Shown here one piece after another: positions 48,194-56,928 of a stretch of DNA of 64,000 bases. This DNA comes from Actinoplanes sp. L3-i22. GTDB taxonomy: Bacteria; Actinomycetota; Actinomycetes; Mycobacteriales; Micromonosporaceae. Position numbers and translations under genes: made by a program. The stretch's first letter is position 1; every line of letters starts with the position of its first letter. Location: positions 7,014,501 to 7,078,500 of the forward strand of contig NZ_AP024745.1 in the NCBI RefSeq assembly GCF_019704555.1. The letters run 5' to 3'. The notes under the pieces are model-generated. The model saw nothing but the letters and a program-made list of their open reading frames with translations, searched no databases and was not told where the DNA came from.

Positions 48194-49033
48194 CTAGCTG
48201 AACGCCGGTGCGTGGCGCCGTGCCCAGTCGAGGAATGACCGCGGTGGCCGCCCCAGAATCTGTTCGACGTGCGGGCTGATCCGCTGTTCCGCGGCGGTGG
48301 GCCGGCCGACGATGTCGAGAGTTCCGTCGACCACCGGCTCGGGCATGAATTGCAGCATCTGCGCGCGGGCCTCCTCGCGGGTCTGTTCCACGAAACGAAC
48401 CGGCTCGCCCACCGCCTCGCCGATCATTGCGGCCCGCTGTCGCGGGGAGGTCAGCGCCGGCCCGGTCAACTCGTAGGTACCGCCGGAATGATTTCGCTCC
48501 CGCAGAATTGCCGCCGCGACTTCGGCGATGTCGCCCGGATCGACGATCGGCAAACCGATTTCGCCGTACGGCGCGAAGACCGTTCTCCGCGTCCGCACGG
48601 AATCCGCCCAGGCATAGGCGTTGGAGGCGAAGCCGCCCGGCCGCAGGATCGTCCAATCCGTACCGGACCGGCGCACCGCCTCCTCCAGGACACGCAGCGG
48701 CGCATGCGAGACCGAGTCCGGCCGGGTCGCCGCGGCCTGCGACGACAGCAGCACCACCCGGTCCACGCCACCGGCCTTGGCCACGTCGAGAACGGCGCCC
48801 GCGTTCACGTGGTCGCCGGCGCCCGAGACCATCAGGAACAACGCGCGTGCCCCGTCCAGCACCGGCCGCAGGCTCTCCGCGTCGGAGAGATCCGCCCGGC
48901 GATGCGGCACCCCGCCGGGCAGCGTGATCGGCCGCGTCCCCCGGGACACCGCGGTCACCTGCTCGCCCGCCGAGCTCAACGCCTCCACGAGCACGCGACC
49001 GACGTTTCCGGTGGCCCCCGTAACCACGATCAT
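48194..49033 (-). CDS. NmrA-like NAD(P)-binding protein
   Basis: 279 residues. MIVVTGATGNVGRVLVEALS, DLSDAESLRPVLDGARALFL, VVLLSSQAAATRP and WTILRPGGFASNAYAW are typical of NmrA/QOR2-like atypical SDRs that sense or reduce with NADPH. No YxxxK; role may be redox sensing or quinone reduction. AAGGAG 8 bases before ATG fixes the start. Divergent from an HxlR regulator across a perfect palindrome. CCTAG-rich sequence (48169-48196) lies at its 3' end. Confidence 0.92.
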   Translation of the reverse strand: MIVVTGATGNVGRVLVEALSSAGEQVTAVSRGTRPITLPGGVPHRRADLSDAESLRPVLDGARALFLMVSGAGDHVNAGAVLDVAKAGGVDRVVLLSSQAAATRPDSVSHAPLRVLEEAVRRSGTDWTILRPGGFASNAYAWADSVRTRRTVFAPYGEIGLPIVDPGDIAEVAAAILRERNHSGGTYELTGPALTSPRQRAAMIGEAVGEPVRFVEQTREEARAQMLQFMPEPVVDGTLDIVGRPTAAEQRISPHVEQILGRPPRSFLDWARRHAPAFS

Positions 49034-49102
49034 TGAATAGCTCCTTCTGCTGCGACGGCACGCTCCGCGCCGTACCGAAGGGAAGCTAACATCCTGGATA
49101 TA

Positions 49103-49114
49103 GTAGGTACCTAC
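49103..49114. promoter_or_regulatory. HxlR operator candidate GTAGGTACCTAC
   Basis: A perfect 12-base palindrome, with CCTG/CAGG outer symmetry, 70 bases before the NmrA start and 31 before the HxlR start in their shared spacer. Confidence 0.75.
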
Positions 49115-49144
49115 AGGAAAGTGACTATCCCTGAGGAAGTCGAT

Positions 49145-49573
49145 ATGGCAGATGATCGGGCGTCCTGGACGCCGTCGGCAAGCGACGATCCGGAGCTGGC
49201 CTGCCCGGTCGCTCCGGTCGTCGATCTGGTGTTCAGCCGGTGGACCACGCCGATTCTGTGGACCTTGAACTATCGGGGCCGGCAACGTTTCGTGGAATTG
49301 CAGCGGCAGATCGGCGGCATCACGCCGAAAGTGCTGACCCAGCGGCTCCGGCAACTCGAACGCGACGGCCTCGTCGTGCGGACCTACTTTCCCGAGGTCC
49401 CGCCCCGGGTCGAATACGAGATCAGCGACCTCGGCCGCAGCCTGGCGCCGCTCTTCGCGCACCTGGCCGAATGGTCCTCGGCACATCTTCCCGATGTGGC
49501 GAAGGCCCGGCGCGCCCATGACGAGAAATCGCAAACGAGCGCCGCCACGCTTGGGCCGGGACAGTCCGGGTAA
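49145..49573 (+). CDS. HxlR-family transcriptional regulator
   Basis: 142 residues. Winged helix of the HxlR type: ACPVAPVVDLVFSRWTTPIL, FVELQRQIGGITPKVLTQRL, LERDGLVVRTYFPEVPPRVE, YEISDLGRSLAPLF. HxlR proteins respond to aldehydes, quinones or redox signals and usually control a divergent oxidoreductase, here the NmrA-like gene. GAGGAAG 6 bases upstream supports ATG 49145 rather than GTG 49121. Confidence 0.94.
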   Translation: MADDRASWTPSASDDPELACPVAPVVDLVFSRWTTPILWTLNYRGRQRFVELQRQIGGITPKVLTQRLRQLERDGLVVRTYFPEVPPRVEYEISDLGRSLAPLFAHLAEWSSAHLPDVAKARRAHDEKSQTSAATLGPGQSG

Positions 49574-49613
49574 GGAGACATTGTTGCCCGATGCTGTGCT
49601 GAGGAGTACTGAG

Positions 49614-49814
49614 ATGATTCCGAATCTGATTCGCCGCTTCGTCATCATGGCGATCGCCGTGCCTCTGGCGGCGGCGGGCGCCCGCAAGCTCAGCGACGGT
49701 CTCGAATCGAGGCGCGGCTCCAATCGCGCGAGCCGGCTGCTGCGGCAGGGCGCGGACGTCCTGCAGGGATTCAAGAAGCAGCCCAAGAAGCGCCGTTTCT
49801 CCTTCAGCCGCTGA
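49614..49814 (+). CDS. Small membrane-anchored basic protein
   Basis: 66 residues: one N-terminal span (FVIMAIAVPLAAAGARKL) followed by a strongly basic tail (FKKQPKKRRFSFSR). GAGGAG lies about 8 bases before ATG. 40 bases after the HxlR stop, possibly co-transcribed. No family recognised. Confidence 0.7.
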   Translation: MIPNLIRRFVIMAIAVPLAAAGARKLSDGLESRRGSNRASRLLRQGADVLQGFKKQPKKRRFSFSR

Positions 49815-49821
49815 CGCCTAC

Positions 49822-49902
49822 GTCATTTCCGGCCGCAGACGTCACTCCCCGTTCGCGGCCGTAGTTTCCGGCCGCAGACGTCACCGGCGTCCGCGGCCGT
49901 CA
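49822..49902. repeat. 39-base imperfect repeats with TTTCCGG core
   Basis: 49822-49844 and 49861-49883 share 21 of 23 positions (gt(c/a)(a/g)tttccggccgcagacg...); a partial third copy ends near 49902. Fills the gap between the small membrane protein and the MFS gene. Confidence 0.78.
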
Positions 49903-49978
49903 TTGGGTTCGCCGGTTCCCCGGTAAAACCTTCCTTCGGCTGCCGGCACCGCTGTGCCCAGCCCTGGAGTCAGGCGTC

Positions 49979-51418
49979 CTACGTCGCCGGCTCGAGGACC
50001 GGCTCGAGGACCGGCTCGGCCGTCCGGGAGCGGACGATGGCCCAGCTGACCAGCGCCGCCGCGGCACCGGTGAGGATCACCGCGGCCAGGGTGACCGCCC
50101 CGTGGAACTGCGCGGTCTGGTGCGAGGTCCAGTTCGGCGCCGCGATGGTGCCGGTGAACATGGCGGCCAGGATGGTGCCGGTGACCGCGATCCCGGCGCC
50201 GGACGTCACCTCGGTGGCGGTGTCGACCAGTGCCGCGCCGATCGTGGTGCGGTTCTTCGGCAGGCCGCGGATCACGTTGACGGCCGCGACCACGCCGACC
50301 ACGCGGAGCCCGGCGGCCACCAGCGCGAGGGCCACCGCGACCCACACGTAGCCGAGTCGGCCCAGCGCGCCGTAGACGGCGAGACCGGCCACCACCGACA
50401 CGGCGCTGATCAGGGCGGCCCGTTCGAGGCCGACCCGCTGCACGAACGGATTGACGAACGCGCCACCGGCGACGAGCACGATGACCTGCGGCAACAGTCC
50501 GAGGGCGGCACGCACCGGCGACCAGCCCCAGTCGAGCTGCAGTTGCAGTGTGACCAGGTAACCGAGACCGGCGGTGGCCAGCCCGGCGGCCGCCTTGTAC
50601 GCCAGGCCGCTGGCGACGAGCGGGCGGGCGACAAGTTTCAGGTCGAGCAGCGGGTACCGGGCCGAGCGCTCACGGCGTACGAAGAAAATTGCCGCCAGAA
50701 TCGCCGCGACCGTCGCCGCCCAGGGCGCCCACGCGCCGGCGCCCTGATTGACGAACAGCGTCGGCGCGATCAGCGCGAAGACAATCGTCACCGTGCCCAG
50801 CAGCGCGCCGGAGACATCGACCGGATCACGGTGCAGGTCCGCCGGGTCGTCGGCGGCGATCCCGGCCCGGATACCGATCATCGCGAGTACCGCGATCGGC
50901 GCGTTCACCAGCAGCAGGACCTGCCACGGCGCGATGGCCAGCACGAAACCGCCGGTCGTCGGCCCGATCGCGAGCCCGATCAGCCCGACGGTCGAGATGA
51001 GCGTGGTCGCCCGTACCCGCAGGGTGTCGTCCTCGAACAGCCGGAAGGCCAGCGCCATCGACCCGGGGGTCGTCATCGCCGCGGCGACGCCCATCACCGC
51101 CCGGACGGCGATCAGTTGCTCGGCGGTGGTGACGAACGCGGTCGTCAGGCTGGCGAGGCCGAGCAGGAACAGGCCGATCAGCATGACCCGGCGGCGGCCG
51201 AACCGGTCGGCGACCGCGCCGAAGGCCAGCATCAGGCCGCCGAAGACGACCGCGTAGGCGCCGGTCACCCACTGCAGGGCGACGGTCGAGGCGTGCAGGT
51301 CGCGGCCGATGGTGGGCAGCGCGACGTTGAGGATCGAGTTGTCGAGCATCTCGAAGAGGAAGACGGCCGACAATCCGGCCAGGGCCACCCAGGCGGCCCT
51401 CAGTGAAGTGGCGCTCAT
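49979..51418 (-). CDS. DHA2-family (EmrB/QacA) MFS drug exporter
   Basis: 479 residues, 14 spans. Motifs: LFEMLDNSILNVALPTIG (motif D1), GAVADRFGRRRVMLIGLFL (motif A), GLIGLAIGPTTGGFV (motif C). Drug/proton antiport. AAGGAG 8 bases before ATG 51418. The C-terminus ends EPVLEPVLEPAT, a tiny tandem duplication. Controlled by the divergent TetR through the three operators overlapping its promoter. Confidence 0.93.
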   Translation of the reverse strand: MSATSLRAAWVALAGLSAVFLFEMLDNSILNVALPTIGRDLHASTVALQWVTGAYAVVFGGLMLAFGAVADRFGRRRVMLIGLFLLGLASLTTAFVTTAEQLIAVRAVMGVAAAMTTPGSMALAFRLFEDDTLRVRATTLISTVGLIGLAIGPTTGGFVLAIAPWQVLLLVNAPIAVLAMIGIRAGIAADDPADLHRDPVDVSGALLGTVTIVFALIAPTLFVNQGAGAWAPWAATVAAILAAIFFVRRERSARYPLLDLKLVARPLVASGLAYKAAAGLATAGLGYLVTLQLQLDWGWSPVRAALGLLPQVIVLVAGGAFVNPFVQRVGLERAALISAVSVVAGLAVYGALGRLGYVWVAVALALVAAGLRVVGVVAAVNVIRGLPKNRTTIGAALVDTATEVTSGAGIAVTGTILAAMFTGTIAAPNWTSHQTAQFHGAVTLAAVILTGAAAALVSWAIVRSRTAEPVLEPVLEPAT

Positions 51419-51448
51419 GCGAGCTCCTTTCGCGAGGTCAGTAGATAC

Positions 51449-51520
51449 GAACACCGTTCTACTCTGGTACGGCGTTCGTAGCAATACGAACGGTGTTCCG
51501 AGTGAACTAGAACACCGTTC
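51449..51520. promoter_or_regulatory. Triple TetR operator with overlapping divergent promoters
   Basis: GAACACCGTTC occurs at 51449-51459 and 51510-51520 and its complement form GAACGGTGTTC at 51488-51498; a further perfect palindrome CGTTCGTA-N4-TACGAACG spans 51473-51492. On the minus strand TTGCTA (51479-51484) and TAGAAC (51456-51461), 17 bases apart, form the exporter promoter, covered by two sites. TAAACT (51532-51537) just ahead of the tetR ATG is a probable -10, suggesting a leaderless, autoregulated tetR. Confidence 0.82.
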
Positions 51521-51543
51521 GCCAGATCCGCTAAACTGCGCGT

Positions 51544-52293
51544 ATGCCGCCGACTCCGCAGGACCGCCGCGCCGCACGACACCAGGCCGGGCCGGCCACA
51601 CCCGCGGGTCGGCGCGGCCCGTCCGGCGGGCGCAAACAGCCGATCACGGTCGACCTGATCATCAGCACCGCGTTCGGCATCATCGAGACCGAGGGCTACG
51701 AGGCGCTGACGATGCGGCGCCTGGCGGTCGCGCTGGAGACCGGCCCGTCGTCGCTCTACGCCCACGTGGTCAACAAGGAAGACCTCGACGAGCTGCTCAT
51801 CGGCCGGCTGTGCGCCGAGATCCCGCTGCCCGCGCCGGACCCGGCCGCCTGGCGGACCCAGATCGCCGGCGTCTGCACCCGGCTGCGCGATCAGTACCTG
51901 CGGTACCCGGGCATCTCCCAGGCCACCTTCGCCGCCGCCCCGTCCAATCTGGACACCCTGCGGGTGAGCGAGGGCATGCTCGCCATCCTGCTGGCCGGCG
52001 GCATCCCACCGCAGGTCGCGGCGTGGGCGATCGACTCACTGACGCTGTATGTCAACGCGTACAGCCTCGAAGTCTCCCTGGCTAACCGCCGCGCCGCCCG
52101 CAGCGACGACGGCTGGGTGATCAGCCGCGACGAGATGCTGCGGCGAATCGCCGCGCTGCCAGAAACTTTCCCCCAAACCAAGAGGTACGGCGCGGAGCTC
52201 ACCGCCGGCACCACTCACGACCGCTTCGACTTCACCATCGCCCTGCTGCTCGACGGCCTCCCCGCCGCAAACCCCCACAGCACCGGCACCTGA
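51544..52293 (+). CDS. TetR-family repressor (TetR_C-type)
   Basis: 249 residues. Basic N-terminal extension, HTH EGYEALTMRRLAVALETGPS, SLYAHVVNKEDLDELLIGRL and a long C-terminal drug-binding domain of the tetracycline-repressor group (ITVDLIISTAFGI; LDTLRVSEGMLAILLAGGIP). Divergent from the DHA2 exporter with operators between: a classical efflux pump/repressor pair. The hexamer array starts 7 bases after its stop codon. Confidence 0.94.
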   Translation: MPPTPQDRRAARHQAGPATPAGRRGPSGGRKQPITVDLIISTAFGIIETEGYEALTMRRLAVALETGPSSLYAHVVNKEDLDELLIGRLCAEIPLPAPDPAAWRTQIAGVCTRLRDQYLRYPGISQATFAAAPSNLDTLRVSEGMLAILLAGGIPPQVAAWAIDSLTLYVNAYSLEVSLANRRAARSDDGWVISRDEMLRRIAALPETFPQTKRYGAELTAGTTHDRFDFTIALLLDGLPAANPHSTGT

Positions 52294-52300
52294 GTCGCAG

Positions 52301-52600
52301 CTCGCCCTCGCCCTCGCCCTCGCCCTCGCCCTCGCCCTCGCCCTCGCCCTCGCCCTCGCCCTCGCCCTCGCCCTCGCCCTCGCCCTCGCCCTCGCCCTCG
52401 CCCTCGCCCTCGCCCTCGCCCTCGCCCTCGCCCTCGCCCTCGCCCTCGCCCTCGCCCTCGCCCTCGCCCTCGCCCTCGCCCTCGCCCTCGCCCTCGCCCT
52501 CGCCCTCGCCCTCGCCCTCGCCCTCGCCCTCGCCCTCGCCCTCGCCCTCGCCCTCGCCCTCGCCCTCGCCCTCGCCCTCGCCCTCGCCCTCGCCCTCGCC
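52301..52600. repeat. Perfect hexanucleotide array (CTCGCC)50
   Basis: Exactly 300 bases of uninterrupted CTCGCC, 50 copies, starting 7 bases after the TetR stop. Open frames on the minus strand (Gly-Glu or Arg-Gly dipeptides) are a by-product. Part of a 634-base gap (52294-52927) with no credible gene. Confidence 0.97.
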
Positions 52601-52638
52601 GACCGAGTAGGCCAGACCGGCGCGGCCGCTGCTTGTTG

Positions 52639-52650
52639 TGAAACGTTTCA
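52639..52650. promoter_or_regulatory. LacI-type operator TGAAACGTTTCA, distal copy
   Basis: Identical 12-base palindrome to that at the ABC importer promoter (58010-58021). It lies 278 bases beyond the 3' end of the importer operon, without an obvious gene to regulate. Confidence 0.7.
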
Positions 52651-52853
52651 TTTCCGAAGAAAGTCTTCGCCTCGGAGGCGCGCAAGAACATGACACCCGG
52701 CACCTCGTGCAAGGCATCCTAGGAGGATAGGAAGTGACTGATGCCGTCGAATGACCTGCCTGTCTCCGGCACCGTTAGGGCACGCCTTCCGAGCACCGCA
52801 CGTTGACAGGCTTCCCCTGGCCGAGACGGAGGAAGTCCGGGCAACGACGACTG

Positions 52854-52884
52854 CGGCCCGGCCACGACAAGCGTGACCGGGCCG
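52854..52884 (-). terminator. Terminator of the ABC importer operon
   Basis: CGGCCCGG (52854-52861) and CACG (52863-52866) pair with CGTG (52872-52875) and CCGGGCCG (52877-52884) around a 5-base loop with one mismatch, 43 bases after the permease stop on the minus strand. Confidence 0.72.
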
Positions 52885-52927
52885 TCAGCTACGGCAACGA
52901 AGGAAAGAAACCACCGGCGGGTCGGAC

Positions 52928-54019
52928 TCAGCGGGCGCCGTATCGCCTGTTCGTCAATCCATTCAGCAAGGCCGCGAAAACAAGCACCGCGCCCAGTGCG
53001 AGCAGCTGATACTGCGAGCCCTCGTTCCCCACGAAGGCGAGCAGGATCCCGGCGTTGAGCCAGACGATCAGCAGCGTGGCCAGCACAACTCCGGCGACCC
53101 GGCCGATGCCGCCGGTGATCGCGACGCCGCCGAGCACCGCGATGGTGATCGCCGGCAACGCCATCCCGTTCCCGGACACCCCCGCATCCGGCCGGGCCGA
53201 GGCGAACTGGCCGACCGTCACGACGGCGACAAGACCCGAGATCAAACCCGCATAGACGTACGCCTTCATGCGCGTGTCGCGCACCGGCAGCCCGGCCCAG
53301 CGTCCGGCCACGTCGTTGGTGCCGATCGCGTACAGCCGGCGCCCGTAGGTCGTCCGGTTCAACAACAACCACACCGCCACGACCGTGGGCAGCAGGAACG
53401 TGAAAATACCCAGCGGCACGTTCGGCACGTATGCGCCGAACAGCGGCAACTCCACCGAGCGGGTGATCGAGTACAGGTCCTGAATCGGTTTCGTGCTGAT
53501 CGGCTGCTGATTGTTGATCACGATGGCGATCGACTTGTACGCGTAGAACGTGGCCAGGGTCGCGATCAGCGCCGGGAACCCGACATACGACACCAGGAAC
53601 CCGTTGACCGCCCCGAGCAGGGCCCCGAACACCGCGGTCAGCACGATCGCGGCCCACAACGGCCAGCCCCACTGCCCGTACGCGAACCCGAAGACCATGC
53701 CGGCCAGGGACACGATCGCCCCTACCGACAGATCGATGCCACCACGCCCGGAGAGGATGACGAAAAGCTCCGCCAGCCCGAGCATCGCCAGCGGCACCGC
53801 GTTGATCAGCGACGCCGACATGTAGTCGAAGTCGTAGGACGCGGTCAAATACCCACCCGCGTCCTGGATGAAGAAAATAACCACCACGGCGACGATCAGC
53901 ACCGCGAGCAGCGCGATCCGCTGTGTGAGCAGGATCCGCAGGGCACGTGCGCCGAACGACTCGCGGGAGGTGGCGGAGCTTTCCTTCGACGGGGCGGGCT
54001 GTGCTTCGACGATGGTCAT
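52928..54019 (-). CDS. Sugar ABC transporter permease (RbsC/RhaQ-like), second
   Basis: 363 residues. About nine to ten spans; VILSGRGGIDLSVGAIVSLA and TYGRRLYAIGTNDVAGRWAG, AVLGGVAITGGIGRV are signatures of the ribose/rhamnose-type permease family. Forms a heterodimeric channel with the preceding permease. ATG overlaps the first permease stop (ATGA). Last gene of the importer operon. Confidence 0.93.
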   Translation of the reverse strand: MTIVEAQPAPSKESSATSRESFGARALRILLTQRIALLAVLIVAVVVIFFIQDAGGYLTASYDFDYMSASLINAVPLAMLGLAELFVILSGRGGIDLSVGAIVSLAGMVFGFAYGQWGWPLWAAIVLTAVFGALLGAVNGFLVSYVGFPALIATLATFYAYKSIAIVINNQQPISTKPIQDLYSITRSVELPLFGAYVPNVPLGIFTFLLPTVVAVWLLLNRTTYGRRLYAIGTNDVAGRWAGLPVRDTRMKAYVYAGLISGLVAVVTVGQFASARPDAGVSGNGMALPAITIAVLGGVAITGGIGRVAGVVLATLLIVWLNAGILLAFVGNEGSQYQLLALGAVLVFAALLNGLTNRRYGAR

Positions 54020-55035
54020 CGGCTTCTCCTGGCCCGGGCGCGCAGCAGGTCGGCGCCCACCGCGACGATGATGAACACGCCGACGAACAGGTCGGACAAC
54101 TGCGATTTCCAGCCCAGTTGGGTGACGCCGGAGCTCACCGACTGCACCAGCAGGGCGCCGAGCAGGGTGCCGAGAACCGAGCCACGGCCACCCATGATCG
54201 AGGTGCCGCCGATGACGACTGCGGCGATGACGGCAAGTTCCTTCCCGGAGCCGACCGACTGGTCGAGTGTCGACGTGCCCTGCGCGATCAGGAAGCACGC
54301 GGCCAGGCCGACGAGCACGCCGGTGATCGTGTAGGCGAGCAGGATGCGGCGCTGCACCCGGACCCCGGCGAGCCGGGCCGCGACCGGGTCGCCGCCGATC
54401 GCGAAGAAGTGCCGCCCACCCGCGGTGTGCCGCAGGTACCACCAGACCGCGGCGGTGATCAGCACCGTGATCAGGAAGGCGTGCGGGATCCCGAGGGTGC
54501 GGCCCTCGGTGCCGCGGCCGAAGAACGCCAGAGTGCCGGGGATGCCGTTGACCGTGGTCGATCCGAAGATGCGCAGGCCGAGGAAGGTGAAAAGATTCGC
54601 CGTGCCGAACGTGATGATGATGGCGTGCACCCGCCCGTAGGCGATCAGCACTCCGTTGACCAGCCCGAGCACCGCACCGGCGACGACCGAGATCAGTACC
54701 GCCACGCCGAGGTTCACGCCCGAGTCGACCAGGGCCTTGGCGGTGAGGACGGAGCAGACCATCATCGCGCCGCCGACCGAGACGTCGATGCCGCCGGTGA
54801 TGATGATGATCGTCATGCCGACGCCGACCAGAGCGACCGGCGCGGTCGCGACCAGCAGCGGCTGCAGCGATCCGGAGGTCAGGAACGCCGGGGTGGTCAG
54901 CGCGAGCGCGATCCACAGCAGGGCGATCACCGCGACCAGGACCAGTTCCTGGCCGGAGACCGGGGCGGGCAGTACCCGCCCGCGCGGTTTCGGTGGGTCG
55001 GTGGCGGCCGGCGGCCGCACAGCGGTGGTCGTCAT
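54016..55035 (-). CDS. Sugar ABC transporter permease (RbsC/RhaP-like), first
   Basis: 339 residues. IIIITGGIDVSVGGAMMVCS, GRHFFAIGGDPVAARLAGVR and VIGGTSIMGGRGSVLGTLLG place it in the same permease family. Overlaps both neighbours by 4 bases, so expression is coupled. Two different permeases plus a double ATPase and one binding protein is the layout of rhamnose (RhaSTPQ) and AI-2 (Lsr) systems. Confidence 0.93.
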   Translation of the reverse strand: MTTTAVRPPAATDPPKPRGRVLPAPVSGQELVLVAVIALLWIALALTTPAFLTSGSLQPLLVATAPVALVGVGMTIIIITGGIDVSVGGAMMVCSVLTAKALVDSGVNLGVAVLISVVAGAVLGLVNGVLIAYGRVHAIIITFGTANLFTFLGLRIFGSTTVNGIPGTLAFFGRGTEGRTLGIPHAFLITVLITAAVWWYLRHTAGGRHFFAIGGDPVAARLAGVRVQRRILLAYTITGVLVGLAACFLIAQGTSTLDQSVGSGKELAVIAAVVIGGTSIMGGRGSVLGTLLGALLVQSVSSGVTQLGWKSQLSDLFVGVFIIVAVGADLLRARARRSR

Positions 55036-56858
55036 CCGACCTTCTCCTTCACGGAATCATCGTCCTCACCAGCACCGATCTTCCCCCGGGCGTCCGTCAC
55101 CGAGTCCCCCGCGGAACTCCCCGGGCCGTCTCCGTCAGAAATCTCAGCCACCGCCTCGCTGCCGGAAACCTCCGCCGAAGCCTCGCTGCCGGAATCGTCC
55201 GCCGCGGGCTGTGTGTCGGAAACCTCCGCCGTGGACTCGCTGGTGGCAACCTCCACCGCGGACTTGCTGTTGGGAAGTTCCGCCGCGACCTCGGTGGGGG
55301 AACTTTCCGAGACAGACGCCTCCGGATTGGTGGGGCTTGAAGTGGTTGCCGGGTCGTCCTTGGAGCCCGCGGCGGCGGCCAGCAACTCCACCTGGGTGGC
55401 GTCCGGGCCGAATTCGGCCGTCGTGGTGCCGCCGCGGACCACCTGGATGCGGTCGGCGATGCGCAGCGCCTCCGGCAGGTCGGAGGTCACCACCAGGACC
55501 GCGGTGCCCTCGTCGGCGAGCTCGGTGATGATCCGGTGGATCTCCTCCTTGGCGCCGACGTCCACGCCCTGGGTCGGCTCGGCCAGGATCAGCACGTCCG
55601 GCCGCTCGACCAGCTGCCGGGCGAGCACCACCTTCTGCGCGTTGCCGCCGGACATCGCGCTGATCGGCTGGCGCTCGTGCGGGGTCTTCACGGCCAGCCG
55701 CTTGATCAGGCCCAGCGCGACCTCACGCTCCCTACCGCGGTCCAGGAACGCGCCGAAGCGGGACAGCAGCTTCAGGTGCCCGGCGGAGATGTTGAACGCG
55801 ATCGACTGGAAGCCGAACATGCCCTCCGCCTTGCGGTTGGCCGGCAGCAGCGCGATGCCGAGCCGCTGGGCTTCGCGGGGCGAGCGCGGGCTGACCGGCT
55901 TGCCGTGCAGTCGCAGGTCGCCGGCGGTAGCGCGGTCGATGCCGTAGACGCAGGCCGCGATCTCCGAGACACCGGAGCCGACCAGGCCGTAGAGAGCGAC
56001 GATCTCACCCTTGCGGACGGCGACATCAACCGCATGAAACTTTCCGTCGCGGGCGAGGTTGCGCAGCTCCAGGACGGCCGGGCCATCGGGGACCGCTCGG
56101 TGCGGGCGTGCGTCGGAAAGGATCCCACCGACCATCAGCTCGGCGATCCTGCGGACGGTGAGGTCGCTGATGCCGTACGTCCCAATGGTTTGCCCGTCTC
56201 TCATCACCGTGACCTCGTCGGCGATGCGGAACAGCTCGTCCAGGCGGTGCGAGATGTAGACGACCGAGACGCCGGCGCTGGTCAGGCGGCGGACGACGTC
56301 GAAGAGCACCTCGATCTCGGCGTCGGTGAGGATGGCCGAGGGCTCGTCGAGGATCAGCACGCGAGCGTCGCCGGCCAGGGCCTTGGCGATGGAGATCTGC
56401 TGCTGCTCGGCGATCGAGAGCGTGCCGACCGGGACGGTGGCGACATGTGCGGGCAGGCCGAGCAGGTCGAGCAGCTCGACGACCTTGGCGTTCTGGGCGG
56501 ACCAGTCGACGCGGCCGTGCTTCTTCAGTTCGCGGCCGAGGAAGATATTTTCCGCCACCGTGAGCTCGGCAAAAAGTTGCGGCTCCTGGTAGACCGTGGC
56601 GATACCCAGGGCGAGCGCGTCGGTGGTGGAACGGATGGCCACCTCGGCGCCGTCGAACTCGATCACGCCGGTGTCCGCGGCCTCCACCCCGGAGACGATC
56701 TTGATCATCGTCGACTTGCCGGCGCCGTTCTCCCCCACCAGGGCGTGCACCTGCCCCGGTCGTACCGTCAGATCTGCCTGGCGAATCGCGCGGACCGCGC
56801 CGAACCGCTTCGAAATGCCGGACAGCCGCAACCGCGGGGTTTCGTCTTCTTCTGCCAC
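55032..56858 (-). CDS. Double-domain sugar ABC transporter ATPase (RbsA-like) with acidic repeat tail
   Basis: 608 residues. First domain: Walker A ALVGENGAGKSTMIKI, Q-loop YQEPQLF, signature LSIAEQQQISIAKAL, Walker B VLILDEPSAILT, H-loop VYISHRLDEL. Second domain has a degenerate Walker A (LYGLVGSGVSEI) and signature AMSGGNAQKVVLARQL, Walker B VLILAEPTQGVD, as usual for RbsA. After VELLAAAAGS about 110 residues of Ser/Glu/Ala/Val-rich repeats (SESTAEVSDTQ, SGSEASAEVSGSEAVAEIS) are added (encoded at about 55044-55370), absent from normal family members. GTG 56858 has GGAAGAG upstream. Confidence 0.92.
   Translation of the reverse strand: MAEEDETPRLRLSGISKRFGAVRAIRQADLTVRPGQVHALVGENGAGKSTMIKIVSGVEAADTGVIEFDGAEVAIRSTTDALALGIATVYQEPQLFAELTVAENIFLGRELKKHGRVDWSAQNAKVVELLDLLGLPAHVATVPVGTLSIAEQQQISIAKALAGDARVLILDEPSAILTDAEIEVLFDVVRRLTSAGVSVVYISHRLDELFRIADEVTVMRDGQTIGTYGISDLTVRRIAELMVGGILSDARPHRAVPDGPAVLELRNLARDGKFHAVDVAVRKGEIVALYGLVGSGVSEIAACVYGIDRATAGDLRLHGKPVSPRSPREAQRLGIALLPANRKAEGMFGFQSIAFNISAGHLKLLSRFGAFLDRGREREVALGLIKRLAVKTPHERQPISAMSGGNAQKVVLARQLVERPDVLILAEPTQGVDVGAKEEIHRIITELADEGTAVLVVTSDLPEALRIADRIQVVRGGTTTAEFGPDATQVELLAAAAGSKDDPATTSSPTNPEASVSESSPTEVAAELPNSKSAVEVATSESTAEVSDTQPAADDSGSEASAEVSGSEAVAEISDGDGPGSSAGDSVTDARGKIGAGEDDDSVKEKVG
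55044..55370 (-). repeat. Acidic in-frame repeat tail of the ABC ATPase
   Basis: Degenerate units of about 30-36 bases, plus strand cctccgccg(a/t)ggac(t/c)cgctg-like, giving SESTAEVS, SGSEASAEVS, SGSEAVAEIS. GGAACTTTCC occurs inside at 55299-55308. Confidence 0.82.
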
Positions 56859-56928
56859 TGCTTGCTCTTCCGTTCGGCGGACCCGGGCGTGCCGGGGCTG
56901 CGATTTTACGCAGCCCCGGCGGGCGGCA

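Noticed and set aside
52215..52717. Minus-strand open frames of Gly-Glu or Arg-Gly dipeptides across the hexamer array, one starting MKRFTTSSGRAGLAYSV at the LacI-type operator
   Set aside because: They exist only because a 6-base repeat keeps frames open; ends and starts differ by frame, no family similarity and no good ribosome site.
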